DNA of 56,633 bases from Lachnospiraceae bacterium (GCA_022768745.1 JALELK010000005.1:1-56633), one strand, 5' to 3'. Shown: positions 7,731 through 15,988, counted from the first letter of the stretch. The notes: a model not told the origin generated them from the letters alone. Translations and numbers: made by a program.

Positions 7731-9194
7731 CTAGTTAAAATCTGCGTTGGTGAAATTCTTCTTGGTCGGCGCTCCCGGAATATTTGCCAAATACAACTTA
7801 TATCGTTTCTTATCTGTAGACAGATATTTTTTCCAGATATCATCAGAAACCGCCAGCCTGATTCCACGGCTGTCACATGGTCCAATTCCGTAATCAAATG
7901 GAATCCACAGGGTTTTCCCCTTGGAATTCTTTACCTTTACCACTGACCATGCATGATTAATATTAAAATTCGAATTGAAATAATTTGTAATATTTAACTG
8001 GTCAAACAAAATACGTTCATAAGCTGCAAATGCCTGACACACGCCCTTTGCTTTGTTCTTATATAAATTTTTCATAGCTTTGCCTGTCTGGGCCGGCGGA
8101 TAATATATATTACTGTCATAAATCATTGAATACGAAATATTACTATGAGAAAACTGGCAACTAAAATAGTCGCTGTAACCTATAGCATATACTTTCATGG
8201 CCGCGCTCAAATCACAAAAGTTTTTGGTTTTATACAAAATCGCTTCCCTGTTTCTTAAAAACAGATGATTTGCCCCCTTAAAGTAGGTGGTACTGCCCTT
8301 GCTCGGTTTATAATACATGCTACACCAAGTGTTTTCGTCTCCGTAAAGCTTTTTTACTTTTTTATTTGAAGCGAACTCTTTATACGACATCACCTGCACA
8401 CGCATTTCACCGTCCACAGTCTTAATTGACTTAATAATCCGATCATAGATTTCGCCATTTTGCATCATACCACTATAGTTCCTCATCAGTATTTCACTGG
8501 CCACTGTGGTTTGGGGACTCATACCACTATATACAATTTTTTTGAGGTTCCATCCTCCTACTGCATCAATGGCATCACCTATTTTTTGATTTGAATAGCA
8601 AACTCCGTCTGATTCGGCATAATTCGTGGCAACAAGATAACGGGTATAAAAATCATAAGCTGTGTGAAGCATACGGCTCTGCTCATTTTTATTTCTGAGA
8701 TAATCCTGATACAACGCCTTATTCAAATCTGTATTCAACTTCGTCTTTATTGTTTTCCAAAGTTTATTCACAAACTTGACACTGTACATATACAATTGGG
8801 CATCGTCGGAAGAAACTGTGTAATAAGAATAGTTCCCTTTGGTATTTATGTAATTGTAATGAAAAATAACCCCATTTTTGTTTGCCTTTTGAACTTTTGG
8901 CATTAATTTTTTCAACAGTTTTTGGGATGAGGACTGTCCCCCTTTTACCTTTAAGGTAACAGCTTTCCCTCTATATAACTGCTTATGTACCTTGGCAGCT
9001 GTAGATTTATCTGCCTTGATAACCTTAACGCTGCCTGCCGCTTCCACAGTGGAAATATATCCGGTGGTCTCCGGCAATTTCGGGTATGCCACACCAAAAA
9101 ACATAGATGTTACAATACCCAGACTTAGGCACAGAGATACCAAAGACTTCCACCCTCTCTTAGTTCTTTTCATATAATTTTTTTGTTTTTTCAT
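7731..9194 (-). CDS. Secreted transglutaminase-like (papain-fold) protein
   Basis: A 487-residue exported protein with a basic N-terminus and one hydrophobic signal segment ending near VEAAG. The first 360 residues are not recognised. Near the C-terminus is a transglutaminase-type catalytic triad: Cys386 in KGVCQAFAAY, His414 in INHAWSVVKV and Asp434 in WIPFDYG. It may be a peptidase or a cross-linker acting on surface proteins. The ATG at 9194 has AAAAGGGA upstream; a longer TTG start at 9209 overlaps that site and is rejected. No anchoring motif is visible, so the signal segment may stay as an anchor. Confidence 0.8.
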   Translation of the reverse strand: MKKQKNYMKRTKRGWKSLVSLCLSLGIVTSMFFGVAYPKLPETTGYISTVEAAGSVKVIKADKSTAAKVHKQLYRGKAVTLKVKGGQSSSQKLLKKLMPKVQKANKNGVIFHYNYINTKGNYSYYTVSSDDAQLYMYSVKFVNKLWKTIKTKLNTDLNKALYQDYLRNKNEQSRMLHTAYDFYTRYLVATNYAESDGVCYSNQKIGDAIDAVGGWNLKKIVYSGMSPQTTVASEILMRNYSGMMQNGEIYDRIIKSIKTVDGEMRVQVMSYKEFASNKKVKKLYGDENTWCSMYYKPSKGSTTYFKGANHLFLRNREAILYKTKNFCDLSAAMKVYAIGYSDYFSCQFSHSNISYSMIYDSNIYYPPAQTGKAMKNLYKNKAKGVCQAFAAYERILFDQLNITNYFNSNFNINHAWSVVKVKNSKGKTLWIPFDYGIGPCDSRGIRLAVSDDIWKKYLSTDKKRYKLYLANIPGAPTKKNFTNADFN

Positions 9195-9242
9195 AAATTC
9201 CCTTTTCAATCAAACAACATATCTTGCAACATATCTAGATTC

Positions 9243-9271
9243 ATTATAAAAAATTTCCCAAGAATGGTCAA
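9243..9271 (-). promoter_or_regulatory. Sigma-A promoter of the transglutaminase-WYL unit
   Basis: Minus strand: -35 TTGACC (9266-9271), 17-bp spacer, -10 TATAAT (9243-9248), followed about 45 nt later by the start at 9194. Confidence 0.7.
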
Positions 9272-9280
9272 AACTATTAT

Positions 9281-9326
9281 GAATTCCGTGATACTATTGG
9301 AATTCTTTTCTATATTATGTTAAGAT
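9281..9326 (+). promoter_or_regulatory. Promoter of the YjdF-like gene with an overlapping inverted repeat
   Basis: -35 TTGGAA (9297-9302), 18-bp spacer, -10 TAAGAT (9321-9326). The inverted repeat GAATTCC (9281-9287) / GGAATTC (9299-9305) overlaps the -35 and could be an operator. Its binding protein is unknown; the nearby WYL regulator is one candidate. Confidence 0.4.
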
Positions 9327-9366
9327 AGGTGCAACTTTTGATAAAGGAAGGACGAATAAAAGACAG

Positions 9367-10209
9367 ATGAGGAAATTTATTAAACGATTAAAAATCAGAA
9401 TATCCTTAAACAAAAAACAATTTCGGGTTTATTCAATTTTAAGACTTATTATAATAGCCATCGGTGTACGATGCATTTTTACCCATAACTATGAAAGTGC
9501 CGCTCTATGTGTTCTGTCGTTGCTTTTATTTTTACTCCCCTCATTTTTTGAAGGAATGCTAAAGGTGTATATTCCACCGTCTTTTCAGATTATCATATAT
9601 GGATTTATCTTTGCCGCTGAAATACTGGGAGAAGTAAACAAATACTACACTGCCATACCCGGTTGGGACACTATGCTTCACACCTTAAACGGATTCCTTT
9701 GTGCCGCAGTGGGACTATCCATGGTTTATGTCCTCAACCGGCGGGATTCCGATCATATGCATCTTTCCCCCTTTTATCTTGCTTTGATGGCCTTTTGCTT
9801 TTCTATGACCATCGGAGTGATTTGGGAATTCATTGAGTTTACTATGGATCATTTCTTTTTCCTGGATATGCAAAAGGATTTTATTGTTTCAGATATCGGT
9901 TCTGTCACATTAGACCCTAGCAACTCCCAGATTCCCATCCACATTTCAAAGATTACAGAGACCATTGTAAAGACTGCCGACGGTCAGGAAATCAGGGTAC
10001 AAGGCGGATATTTGGACATTGGCATTATTGATACCATGAAGGATTTGTTTGTCAATCTTTTGGGCGCAATTACCTTTAGTATCATTGGATATTTTTACGA
10101 GAAAAATCAGGATTCAAAATCTCTGGCGGCCGAACTGATGATTAAACCTATGTCAGAAGATGAAATTGAACAACAAAATAAAATCATCGACGAAAGAATG
10201 AGCCATTAG
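9367..10209 (+). CDS. Integral membrane protein, YjdF/DUF2238-like
   Basis: A 280-residue polytopic protein with about six hydrophobic segments and cytoplasmic basic ends. Features shared with the YjdF/DUF2238 family are WDTMLHTLNGF, the helix GVIWEFIEF with acidic residues in the membrane, an aromatic DMQKD segment and a late DTMKDLFVNLLGA helix. Family function is not established. GGAAGG lies a rather long 15 nt before the ATG. The gene is oddly placed: its last bases (ATG AGC CAT TAG) run into the left end of the 577-bp palindrome, which supplies the stop codon, so the original C-terminus may have been altered. Confidence 0.7.
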   Translation: MRKFIKRLKIRISLNKKQFRVYSILRLIIIAIGVRCIFTHNYESAALCVLSLLLFLLPSFFEGMLKVYIPPSFQIIIYGFIFAAEILGEVNKYYTAIPGWDTMLHTLNGFLCAAVGLSMVYVLNRRDSDHMHLSPFYLALMAFCFSMTIGVIWEFIEFTMDHFFFLDMQKDFIVSDIGSVTLDPSNSQIPIHISKITETIVKTADGQEIRVQGGYLDIGIIDTMKDLFVNLLGAITFSIIGYFYEKNQDSKSLAAELMIKPMSEDEIEQQNKIIDERMSH

Positions 10210-10776
10210 GGACGGATACCAATGGCTCGAGAGATATATCCTGTCGGCTTTTTGGCGGAGTACTGCCACCGGTAGGGGGACCGGCTTTTATTATATCGGA
10301 GAAAATTTGTAGTATCTCTTAATGCTGATTTTGTTTGAAGAAACTGTCTTTTTACGGCTTCGACTTTTCGCGAAGGATATGTACGCCTATGGCAGATATT
10401 TAGGCAACCGCTTCATAAGAGATTCTAGGAGCTTGGAGCATTCTTTCATCTAATTTGTGGTATCGGCATAAACGCACCATCCAGGTGCGGTTATGCCTCT
10501 CGGGCACATCCATGTACCCTCGTACCGAATAAACAATCCAGCTCTTAGAATCTCTAATTTGCTCTGCAATCATATCTGCCATAGGCGAACATTATCCTAG
10601 CGGTTGTCGAACCTTAAAAAGACAGTTTTAATAGTAAAAGAAAAATCAGCATATTAGAGATACACAAAGGATTCGACATAATAAAAGCCGGTCCCCCTAC
10701 CGGTGGCAGTACTCCGCCAAAAAGCCGACTTTCAACAAAAAAAAATCGAGCCATTGGTATCTGTCCCTATTGGCTC
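10200..10776. repeat. 577-bp giant imperfect palindrome (long-hairpin element)
   Basis: The stretch 10200-10776 folds back on itself almost end to end. The outer 30 nt match at both ends with two mismatches; 10243-10294 and 10678-10729 form a perfect 52-bp inverted repeat; inner arms continue (AAACTGTCTTTTTA, CGCCTATGGCAGATAT, AGAGATTCTA) to an apical hairpin GGCATAA..CGCACC/GGTGCG..TTATGCC at 10466-10498. Each tip is also a small hairpin, GAGCCATT/AATGGCTC. No transposase gene or clear target duplication was seen. It could be a MITE-like element or a locus for a long double-stranded RNA. It begins inside the upstream stop region and ends beside the dehydrogenase operon terminator. Confidence 0.85.
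10400..10582 (-). CDS. Possible 60-residue ORF spanning the palindrome apex
   Basis: The open frame begins with ATGGCAGATATG in one arm, crosses the apical hairpin and stops in the other arm. The product would be a soluble, basic, Arg-rich peptide (MADMIAEQIRDSKSW...), not resembling any family I know. The upstream AGGATAATGTTCGCCT is a poor ribosome binding site. Because palindromes of this size often leave chance frames open, this is listed only as a possibility. Confidence 0.2.
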   Translation of the reverse strand: MADMIAEQIRDSKSWIVYSVRGYMDVPERHNRTWMVRLCRYHKLDERMLQAPRISYEAVA

Positions 10777-10822
10777 AAAAAAGGACCACCCTGCCCCCAC
10801 AGGATGGTCCTTTCCCCCTTAT
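10777..10822 (-). terminator. Terminator of the glycerol-3-phosphate dehydrogenase operon
   Basis: Minus strand: AAGGACCATCCTGT, loop GGGG, GCAGGGTGGTCCTT, then TTTTTT. A strong GC-rich stem and T-run placed after the DUF1667 gene; it abuts the right tip of the palindrome. Confidence 0.85.
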
Positions 10823-10854
10823 TTATACTCGTCTTCCTTCCCCAAAAAAGACAA

Positions 10855-11220
10855 CTATTTTACTTCGACATTTTTTGTGGCTACCACATCAACGCCGGTG
10901 CCGCAGACATCTTTCAGTACCACATCTCCAATGGCAACCGGTGCGCTTACAACAACATTCTCCAGTGCCTTTGTGATGTCAAAAATCATACCCTTTGGAA
11001 TATCCTCTTTTGTCTTGCAGGATACCATATTGATTTTTCCACCCTTTACACGAACAGAGGATGTCACAATACGGGTAGGATTTGTGCACTCTTTTCTGGC
11101 ATATCTGTCACCATTTGGACAGGTATTACCTGTCACTTCTGTGACTTCACCATTTTCCAAAGTAACCTTAAGGCTGCATCCAAGAGGACAGCCGATACAA
11201 ATTAAATCTCTTGTTTCCAT
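10855..11220 (-). CDS. DUF1667 protein, partner of the G3P dehydrogenase flavoproteins
   Basis: A 121-residue cytoplasmic protein opening with METRDLICIGCPLGC and carrying Cys8, Cys11 and Cys15 plus later cysteines in NTCPNGDRYARKEC, suggesting a metal or Fe-S site. DUF1667 proteins accompany GlpA-like and pyridine-nucleotide flavoproteins in anaerobic glycerol-3-phosphate oxidation operons; their exact role is not settled, perhaps electron transfer. The ATG at 11220 has GAGGAGG 9 nt upstream, overlapping the end of the preceding gene; the longer start at 11238 is rejected. Last gene of the operon. Confidence 0.88.
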   Translation of the reverse strand: METRDLICIGCPLGCSLKVTLENGEVTEVTGNTCPNGDRYARKECTNPTRIVTSSVRVKGGKINMVSCKTKEDIPKGMIFDITKALENVVVSAPVAIGDVVLKDVCGTGVDVVATKNVEVK

Positions 11221-11224
11221 CTTT

Positions 11225-12484
11225 TTATGCCTCCTCAATCTTTATTGTAATGTTCTTGATATCCGGATACTCAGCCAACTGAGATTTTTTCAGAACAACC
11301 TGTTCCATCTCACCCGGAGCCATAACCGGACGTTTTCTCTTAGAAATTAACTCATCACCAAAGTATGTGGCAATGGCGCATCCCTTGAAGACCTGACCAA
11401 CACGGAAACGAACGGTAAGTGTATCATCCATCACTTCCGGACGAACGTATTTAGGAACAGTGTAACGAACACCATCTACAGGAAGAATTTCAATTTCCTT
11501 AGAGGTCTTCTGTTCACCCTCTTTAATAAACTTAGCTGCATTCTTACCTGCATTGGTAGCTTCCTGAGAAACGAAATCAACCAAATCATGTACGTGAAGC
11601 ACGTTACCACAAGCAAACACACCAGGGATATTTGTCTCCAAGCTATCATTTACAACAGGACCTGAAGTGATTGGGCTAAGCTCTACACCTGCTGTCTTAG
11701 ACAACTCATTTTCAGGAAGAAGTCCGCAGGAAAGCAAAAGTGTATCACAGTCGTAGTGAATTTCTGTACCAGGAATTGGCTTTCTGTCAGGACCAACCTC
11801 AGCGATTGTAATGCCCTCAACTCTTTCCTTACCCTGAATATCAACTACTGTATGAGAAAGGTAAAGCGGAATATCAAAATCATCCAGACACTGTACAATG
11901 TTTCTCTTTAATCCACCTGAGTATGGCATCAACTCTGCCACAGCCAAAACCTTAGCTCCCTCAAGAGTCATACGACGGGCCATAATAAGTCCGATGTCAC
12001 CGGAACCTAAGATAACTACTCTACGACCAGGCATATATCCCTCGATATTTACCAATCTCTGAGCGGTACCTGCTGAGAAAATACCGGCTGGTCTGTAACC
12101 AGGAATGTTCAAAGCTCCACGGGAACGCTCACGGCATCCCATTGCAAGAACCACTGCCTTTGCCTGCACGGTAAACATTCCATCTGTGGAATTCATTGCT
12201 GTGACAGTCTTGTCATTTGCAATATCCATAACCATAGTGTTGAGCTTGTACTCGATTCCACGCTCTTCAACCTGAGCAATAAATCTGGATGCATACTCAG
12301 GACCGGTCAATTCTTCCTTAAAGGTATGTAAACCGAAACCATTGTGAATACACTGATTCAAAATACCACCAAGTTCACGGTCTCTCTCAATAATTAAAAT
12401 GCTGTCAATTCCATTATCCTTTGCTGCAATGGCTGCTGCAAGACCTGCAGGACCACCACCAACGATGACTAAATCATAATTCAT
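11225..12484 (-). CDS. NAD(P)/FAD-dependent oxidoreductase of the G3P dehydrogenase operon
   Basis: A 419-residue flavoprotein with an N-terminal FAD-binding GGGPAGLAAA (9-18), a second dinucleotide fold around VVILGSGDIGLIMARRM, and the FAD/NAD signature GVFACGNVLHVHDLVDFVSQEA. It has two-dinucleotide-fold oxidoreductase architecture. Together with the GlpA-like protein upstream and the DUF1667 protein downstream it probably passes electrons from glycerol-3-phosphate to an acceptor without oxygen. AAGGAGGGGCG lies before the ATG. Its electron acceptor is not evident. Confidence 0.85.
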   Translation of the reverse strand: MNYDLVIVGGGPAGLAAAIAAKDNGIDSILIIERDRELGGILNQCIHNGFGLHTFKEELTGPEYASRFIAQVEERGIEYKLNTMVMDIANDKTVTAMNSTDGMFTVQAKAVVLAMGCRERSRGALNIPGYRPAGIFSAGTAQRLVNIEGYMPGRRVVILGSGDIGLIMARRMTLEGAKVLAVAELMPYSGGLKRNIVQCLDDFDIPLYLSHTVVDIQGKERVEGITIAEVGPDRKPIPGTEIHYDCDTLLLSCGLLPENELSKTAGVELSPITSGPVVNDSLETNIPGVFACGNVLHVHDLVDFVSQEATNAGKNAAKFIKEGEQKTSKEIEILPVDGVRYTVPKYVRPEVMDDTLTVRFRVGQVFKGCAIATYFGDELISKRKRPVMAPGEMEQVVLKKSQLAEYPDIKNITIKIEEA

Positions 12485-12498
12485 TTTCGCGCCCCTCC

Positions 12499-13929
12499 TT
12501 ATATTTTCTTGTTGTAACCAAACACAATCTTGGCATCTTTACCATTCTTGGTTACATCAAACATACTCATTGGAACTTCACGCTCCAGAATTTCCATAGT
12601 CTTTGGTGAACAGAAGCCTGCCTGGCAACGTCCCATTCCAGCTCTGGTTCTACGCTTTACTCCATCTAAGGAACGAGCGCCAAGAGTTCTGTGAATTGCA
12701 TCAAGGATTTCTCCCTCTGTTACCATCTCGCAACGGCAAATGATGTTACCATAAGCCGGCTGCTTTTTGATAAGCTCATTTCTCTCTTCGATGGAAAGTG
12801 TTGCAGGGTTAAGAATGCCCTTTCTCTTTCCGTTAAAGTTTGGATTTTTCTCCAAGCCAAGTTTTTCTGCCACCTGAGAAGCTACCATCTCACCAATGGC
12901 CGGTGCAGAAGAAAGTCCCGGTGATTCGATTCCTGCTGCGTTGAAGAAGCCAGGTGCATCCTCTGCCTCTCCAATAACGAAATCTCCGTTTACTTCGTGT
13001 GCACGAAGACCTGCAAATGAAGTAATAACCTGACGCATCGGAACATTTTTTACTGACTGTGCGCTGGTGGCTGCCAGAGACCCCAGTCCCTCAGCGGTGG
13101 TGTTTACTCCTTCTTTATCATCAATATCCTCGGCAGTAGGACCTACTAAAAGATTTCCGTGAACAGTAGGTGTTACCAAAACACCCTTACCCATCTTACT
13201 TGGCAACTGGAAGATGGTTCTTGAAACATGAGAACCGGCATCCTTATCCAGAAGCATATACTGTCCGCGGCGGGCAATGATTTCCAACTTGTGCTCACTT
13301 ACCATATTGTTAAACTTGTCAGCGTAAACACCGGCTGCATTGACAACTGTCTTTGCCTCGATGGTATCTTTATCTGTGCTGATGACATAACGGTCATCTT
13401 TCTTTTCAATCTTTGTTACTTCTGTATTTAAGAAGAACTCCACGCCGTTGTCCGCAGCATTTTCTGCCAAAGCCATTGTCAAATGGAACGGGCAAACAAT
13501 AGCACCGGTTGGTGCATATAATGCTTTTACAACATCATCTGCTAAGTTTGGCTCCATCTTAATCAGTTCGTCTCTCTCGAGAATCTGAACTTCAACACCA
13601 TTCGCCTTAGCCTTTTCTACCAGTTCATCCAAAAGTGCAGGATCCTGATCCTTTGTACATACAACCAAAGAACCGTTTCTCTTAAATGGGAAATCCAACT
13701 CCTTTGACAACTCATCCATCATTTCGTTTCCGCGAACATTAAGTTTTGCCTTTAATGTCCCTGGTTTTGCATCAAAGCCTGCGTGAACAATGGCACTGTT
13801 TGCCTTAGATGTTCCGTTGCATACGTCCTCATCTTTTTCGATGACACATGCACTGACTTTGAACTTTGCTAATTCTCTTGCGATGGCGCTTCCTACAACA
13901 CCGGCACCAACAATTGCTACATCATACAT
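12499..13929 (-). CDS. FAD-dependent glycerol-3-phosphate dehydrogenase-like protein with BFD-like [2Fe-2S] domain
   Basis: A 476-residue GlpA-type protein. The N-terminal DAO-family FAD domain starts MYDVAIVGAGVVGSAIAREL, followed by ANSAIVHAGFDAKPGT. The C-terminal part holds the BFD-like cysteine set ICRCEMVTEGE and MGRCQAGFCSP, as in anaerobic GlpA. Likely reaction: glycerol-3-phosphate to dihydroxyacetone phosphate, although related enzymes oxidise 2-hydroxyglutarate. Position next to glpP favours glycerol-3-phosphate. The ATG at 13929 has GGGAGAG upstream; an upstream in-frame start at 13977 falls in the leader terminator and is rejected. First gene of the operon, controlled by the leader at 13965-14079. 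Confidence 0.85.
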   Translation of the reverse strand: MYDVAIVGAGVVGSAIARELAKFKVSACVIEKDEDVCNGTSKANSAIVHAGFDAKPGTLKAKLNVRGNEMMDELSKELDFPFKRNGSLVVCTKDQDPALLDELVEKAKANGVEVQILERDELIKMEPNLADDVVKALYAPTGAIVCPFHLTMALAENAADNGVEFFLNTEVTKIEKKDDRYVISTDKDTIEAKTVVNAAGVYADKFNNMVSEHKLEIIARRGQYMLLDKDAGSHVSRTIFQLPSKMGKGVLVTPTVHGNLLVGPTAEDIDDKEGVNTTAEGLGSLAATSAQSVKNVPMRQVITSFAGLRAHEVNGDFVIGEAEDAPGFFNAAGIESPGLSSAPAIGEMVASQVAEKLGLEKNPNFNGKRKGILNPATLSIEERNELIKKQPAYGNIICRCEMVTEGEILDAIHRTLGARSLDGVKRRTRAGMGRCQAGFCSPKTMEILEREVPMSMFDVTKNGKDAKIVFGYNKKI

Positions 13930-13964
13930 ATGTAAGCTCTCCCTTCTTGAATTACATAGTTGAA

Positions 13965-14016
13965 ATAAAAAAAGCAAGGAAAAACAAGCGAACCCTGTTC
14001 GCCTATCTACCTTGCT
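13965..14016 (-). terminator. Leader terminator controlled by antitermination (GlpP target)
   Basis: Minus strand: AGCAAGG ... CCTTGCT outer stem (13973-13979 / 14010-14016) enclosing a second stem GCGAAC/GTTCGC (13988-13993 / 13997-14002), directly followed by TTTTTTT. It lies between a strong promoter and the first structural gene, and the glpP gene is adjacent. In B. subtilis GlpP with glycerol-3-phosphate prevents termination at just such a leader in front of glpD. The same role is inferred here. Confidence 0.8.
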
Positions 14017-14050
14017 CTCATCTCTGGTAATTTATTTACTTTCTGAGGTC

Positions 14051-14079
14051 ATTATAGCACCCAAATATGTGGCTGACAA
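14051..14079 (-). promoter_or_regulatory. Promoter of the G3P dehydrogenase operon
   Basis: Minus strand: -35 TTGTCA (14074-14079), 17-bp spacer, -10 TATAAT (14051-14056) with an upstream TGC (extended -10). It starts a leader of about 115 nt that contains the terminator at 13965-14016. Confidence 0.8.
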
Positions 14080-14101
14080 GCCCCAAAATGTGTTAACTTT
14101 T

Positions 14102-14668
14102 TCACAAAAACCATACATCCTGATTTGTAGTGGAAATCGATGTGGCTCCTGCGTCCAAAATCGCGTATACATCCTCTTTTTCACTGATAAGTCCACTGGA
14201 AATCAACGGACGGTGAAACATCCCGTGCATACGTCGCACTACGGAAGGCATAGGACCCGGAAGTACCTCAATCACATCCGGCTTTACATTTTGCAACTGC
14301 CTTTCAATATTGCCATAAGCCATGGAGTCTATTACAAAGAAGCGCATCACGGTATACAAAGACAACTCTTTTGCTCTCTGAATCAAGGCCCCTTTGGTGG
14401 AGATAATTCCATCAGCCTTGGTATTATTGGCAATGAAGTCCACTGCCACTTCCTTAGAACTAAGTCCCTGTACTAAATCCATATGGACAAAGGCCAACTT
14501 TCCGCCAACCTTGACCCGCTCCACAATGGAAGGGATGGTAAGCACATCTCCATATAATATAAAGATAATCTTGCTATCGCAACCAAGACACTTCTCTAAG
14601 CCCCGGTCATCTTTAATCGCCGCAATGATTGGAGAATCCTCCAACGCCTCTTTAAACTCTTTCTTCAT
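14102..14668 (-). CDS. glpP: Glycerol-3-phosphate-responsive antiterminator GlpP
   Basis: A 188-residue cytoplasmic RNA-binding regulator with a TIM-barrel-like fold. Recognisable family segments: the ALEDSPIIAAIKD start, KLAFVHMDLVQGLSSKEVAVDFI, GIISTKGALIQRAKEL and PDVIEVLPGPMP. It binds glycerol-3-phosphate and stabilises leader mRNA against termination. GTGGAGGCC precedes the ATG; the gene begins 16 nt after the antiporter stop and probably shares its promoter at 15942-15970. The target leader lies immediately downstream. No glpF or glpK is in this window. Confidence 0.9.
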   Translation of the reverse strand: MKKEFKEALEDSPIIAAIKDDRGLEKCLGCDSKIIFILYGDVLTIPSIVERVKVGGKLAFVHMDLVQGLSSKEVAVDFIANNTKADGIISTKGALIQRAKELSLYTVMRFFVIDSMAYGNIERQLQNVKPDVIEVLPGPMPSVVRRMHGMFHRPLISSGLISEKEDVYAILDAGATSISTTNQDVWFL

Positions 14669-14684
14669 AGGCCTCCACTGTTAA

Positions 14685-15884
14685 TTACGCCTGTACCGCC
14701 TGCTTTTCATCACTCTTGAATGCCCACTTTAAGAAGATTGGGGTAACCAAGGTTGTGATAATAACCACAAGAATAATCGGTGCAAACAAATCTTCTGAAA
14801 TCAATCCGCACTGACGACCTTTTTCAGCTACAATCAGTGCAACCTCTCCACGGGAAATCATTCCGATTCCGGTACGGAAAGATTCCTTCCATGTAAATCC
14901 GCAAATTTTGGCTCCGAGACCACATCCAACCATCTTTGTAACGATAGCAACCAGTGTCAACAGAACGGCAAAAATCCAGATTTTTGTATTCATTCCGCCA
15001 AGAGAAACCTTTAATCCCACGCTGGCAAAGAAAATACATGAGAAGAATACTGTAGAAACATCATGAATCTTAATGTCTACATATCCCTTTATCTTGGACT
15101 GGCACAACATAACACCTGCGAAGTATGCACCTGTGATATCTGCGATACCAAATCCAACCTCTGAAATATAAGCTAAAATAAAGCAGAACGCAATGGCAAA
15201 AATTGCCACTCTTCTCTTATGATCGCCCTTTTCCAGTACAAATTCCATACGGCTGCAAATCAGGAACAATACAACAATCAAAACTGCATATAAAGCAATC
15301 TTCATAAGTACTACAGATGGCTTTACGGAAGTATCCTTCATGCTGGATACCACAGCCAGAACCACCATACCTAAAATATCATCAATAATGGCCGCTCCCA
15401 AAATGGTTGTTCCAACCTTGCCTGAAAGCTTACCCATCTCACGCAAAGTCTCCACTGTGATACTTACGGAAGTAGCTGTCAGTACAACACCGACAAAGAT
15501 ACATTTCAAAAATTCATCATAATCTGAAAAATCTGCATGGAAAAACAGACCATAACACAGAGCTCCGCCAATCAACGGAACGATAACACCAATCAAAGCT
15601 GTCACAAAAGATGCGCCAATGTTCGCCTTCAGTTCCTTTAAGTCTGTATCAAGACCGGCTGAGAACATCAGGAAGATAACACCCATCTCCGCCATATACT
15701 CCAGAATTGAGCCTGTCTGTCCATCCATAGTAATCAGATTCAACGCAGACGGTCCTAAAATAACACCGGCTAAAAGGGCTCCTACCACCTCCGGAAGATT
15801 AATAGACTTACAAAGTAGTCCAAGCAATTTTGTGGATATCAGGATTAATGCAATCCAAAGCAAAAATTGATAGTTCATTTCCAT
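14685..15884 (-). CDS. Cation:proton antiporter, CPA2 family (KefB/NapA type)
   Basis: A 399-residue membrane protein with about 12-13 hydrophobic segments, exchanging Na+ or K+ for H+ across the membrane. It has a helix with paired acidic residues, GAAIIDDILGMVVLA, where the Asp-Asp pair is the ion site of electrogenic CPA2 antiporters, plus the early LPEVVGALLAGVILGP. There is no RCK/TrkA-N domain, so it is the short form. The start at 15884 follows AAGGAAAGGTG; an ATG two codons later is equally possible, and the upstream in-frame starts lack a ribosome binding site. Co-transcription with glpP looks positional rather than functional. Confidence 0.88.
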   Translation of the reverse strand: MEMNYQFLLWIALILISTKLLGLLCKSINLPEVVGALLAGVILGPSALNLITMDGQTGSILEYMAEMGVIFLMFSAGLDTDLKELKANIGASFVTALIGVIVPLIGGALCYGLFFHADFSDYDEFLKCIFVGVVLTATSVSITVETLREMGKLSGKVGTTILGAAIIDDILGMVVLAVVSSMKDTSVKPSVVLMKIALYAVLIVVLFLICSRMEFVLEKGDHKRRVAIFAIAFCFILAYISEVGFGIADITGAYFAGVMLCQSKIKGYVDIKIHDVSTVFFSCIFFASVGLKVSLGGMNTKIWIFAVLLTLVAIVTKMVGCGLGAKICGFTWKESFRTGIGMISRGEVALIVAEKGRQCGLISEDLFAPIILVVIITTLVTPIFLKWAFKSDEKQAVQA

Positions 15885-15941
15885 CACCTTTCCTTCTCTA
15901 TATGTCCTTGACATATATGGTCTCTTTTTTCAATTCAACTT

Positions 15942-15970
15942 ATTTTACTCTCGAAAAAAAAGGTTTTCAA
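15942..15970 (-). promoter_or_regulatory. Sigma-A promoter of the antiporter-glpP unit
   Basis: Minus strand: -35 TTGAAA (15965-15970), 17-bp spacer with a T8 tract, -10 TAAAAT (15942-15947). Downstream in the leader is the short palindrome TATGTCAAGGACATA (15901-15915). Confidence 0.65.
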
Positions 15971-15988
15971 TAGCGTTTCCACTTTTTG

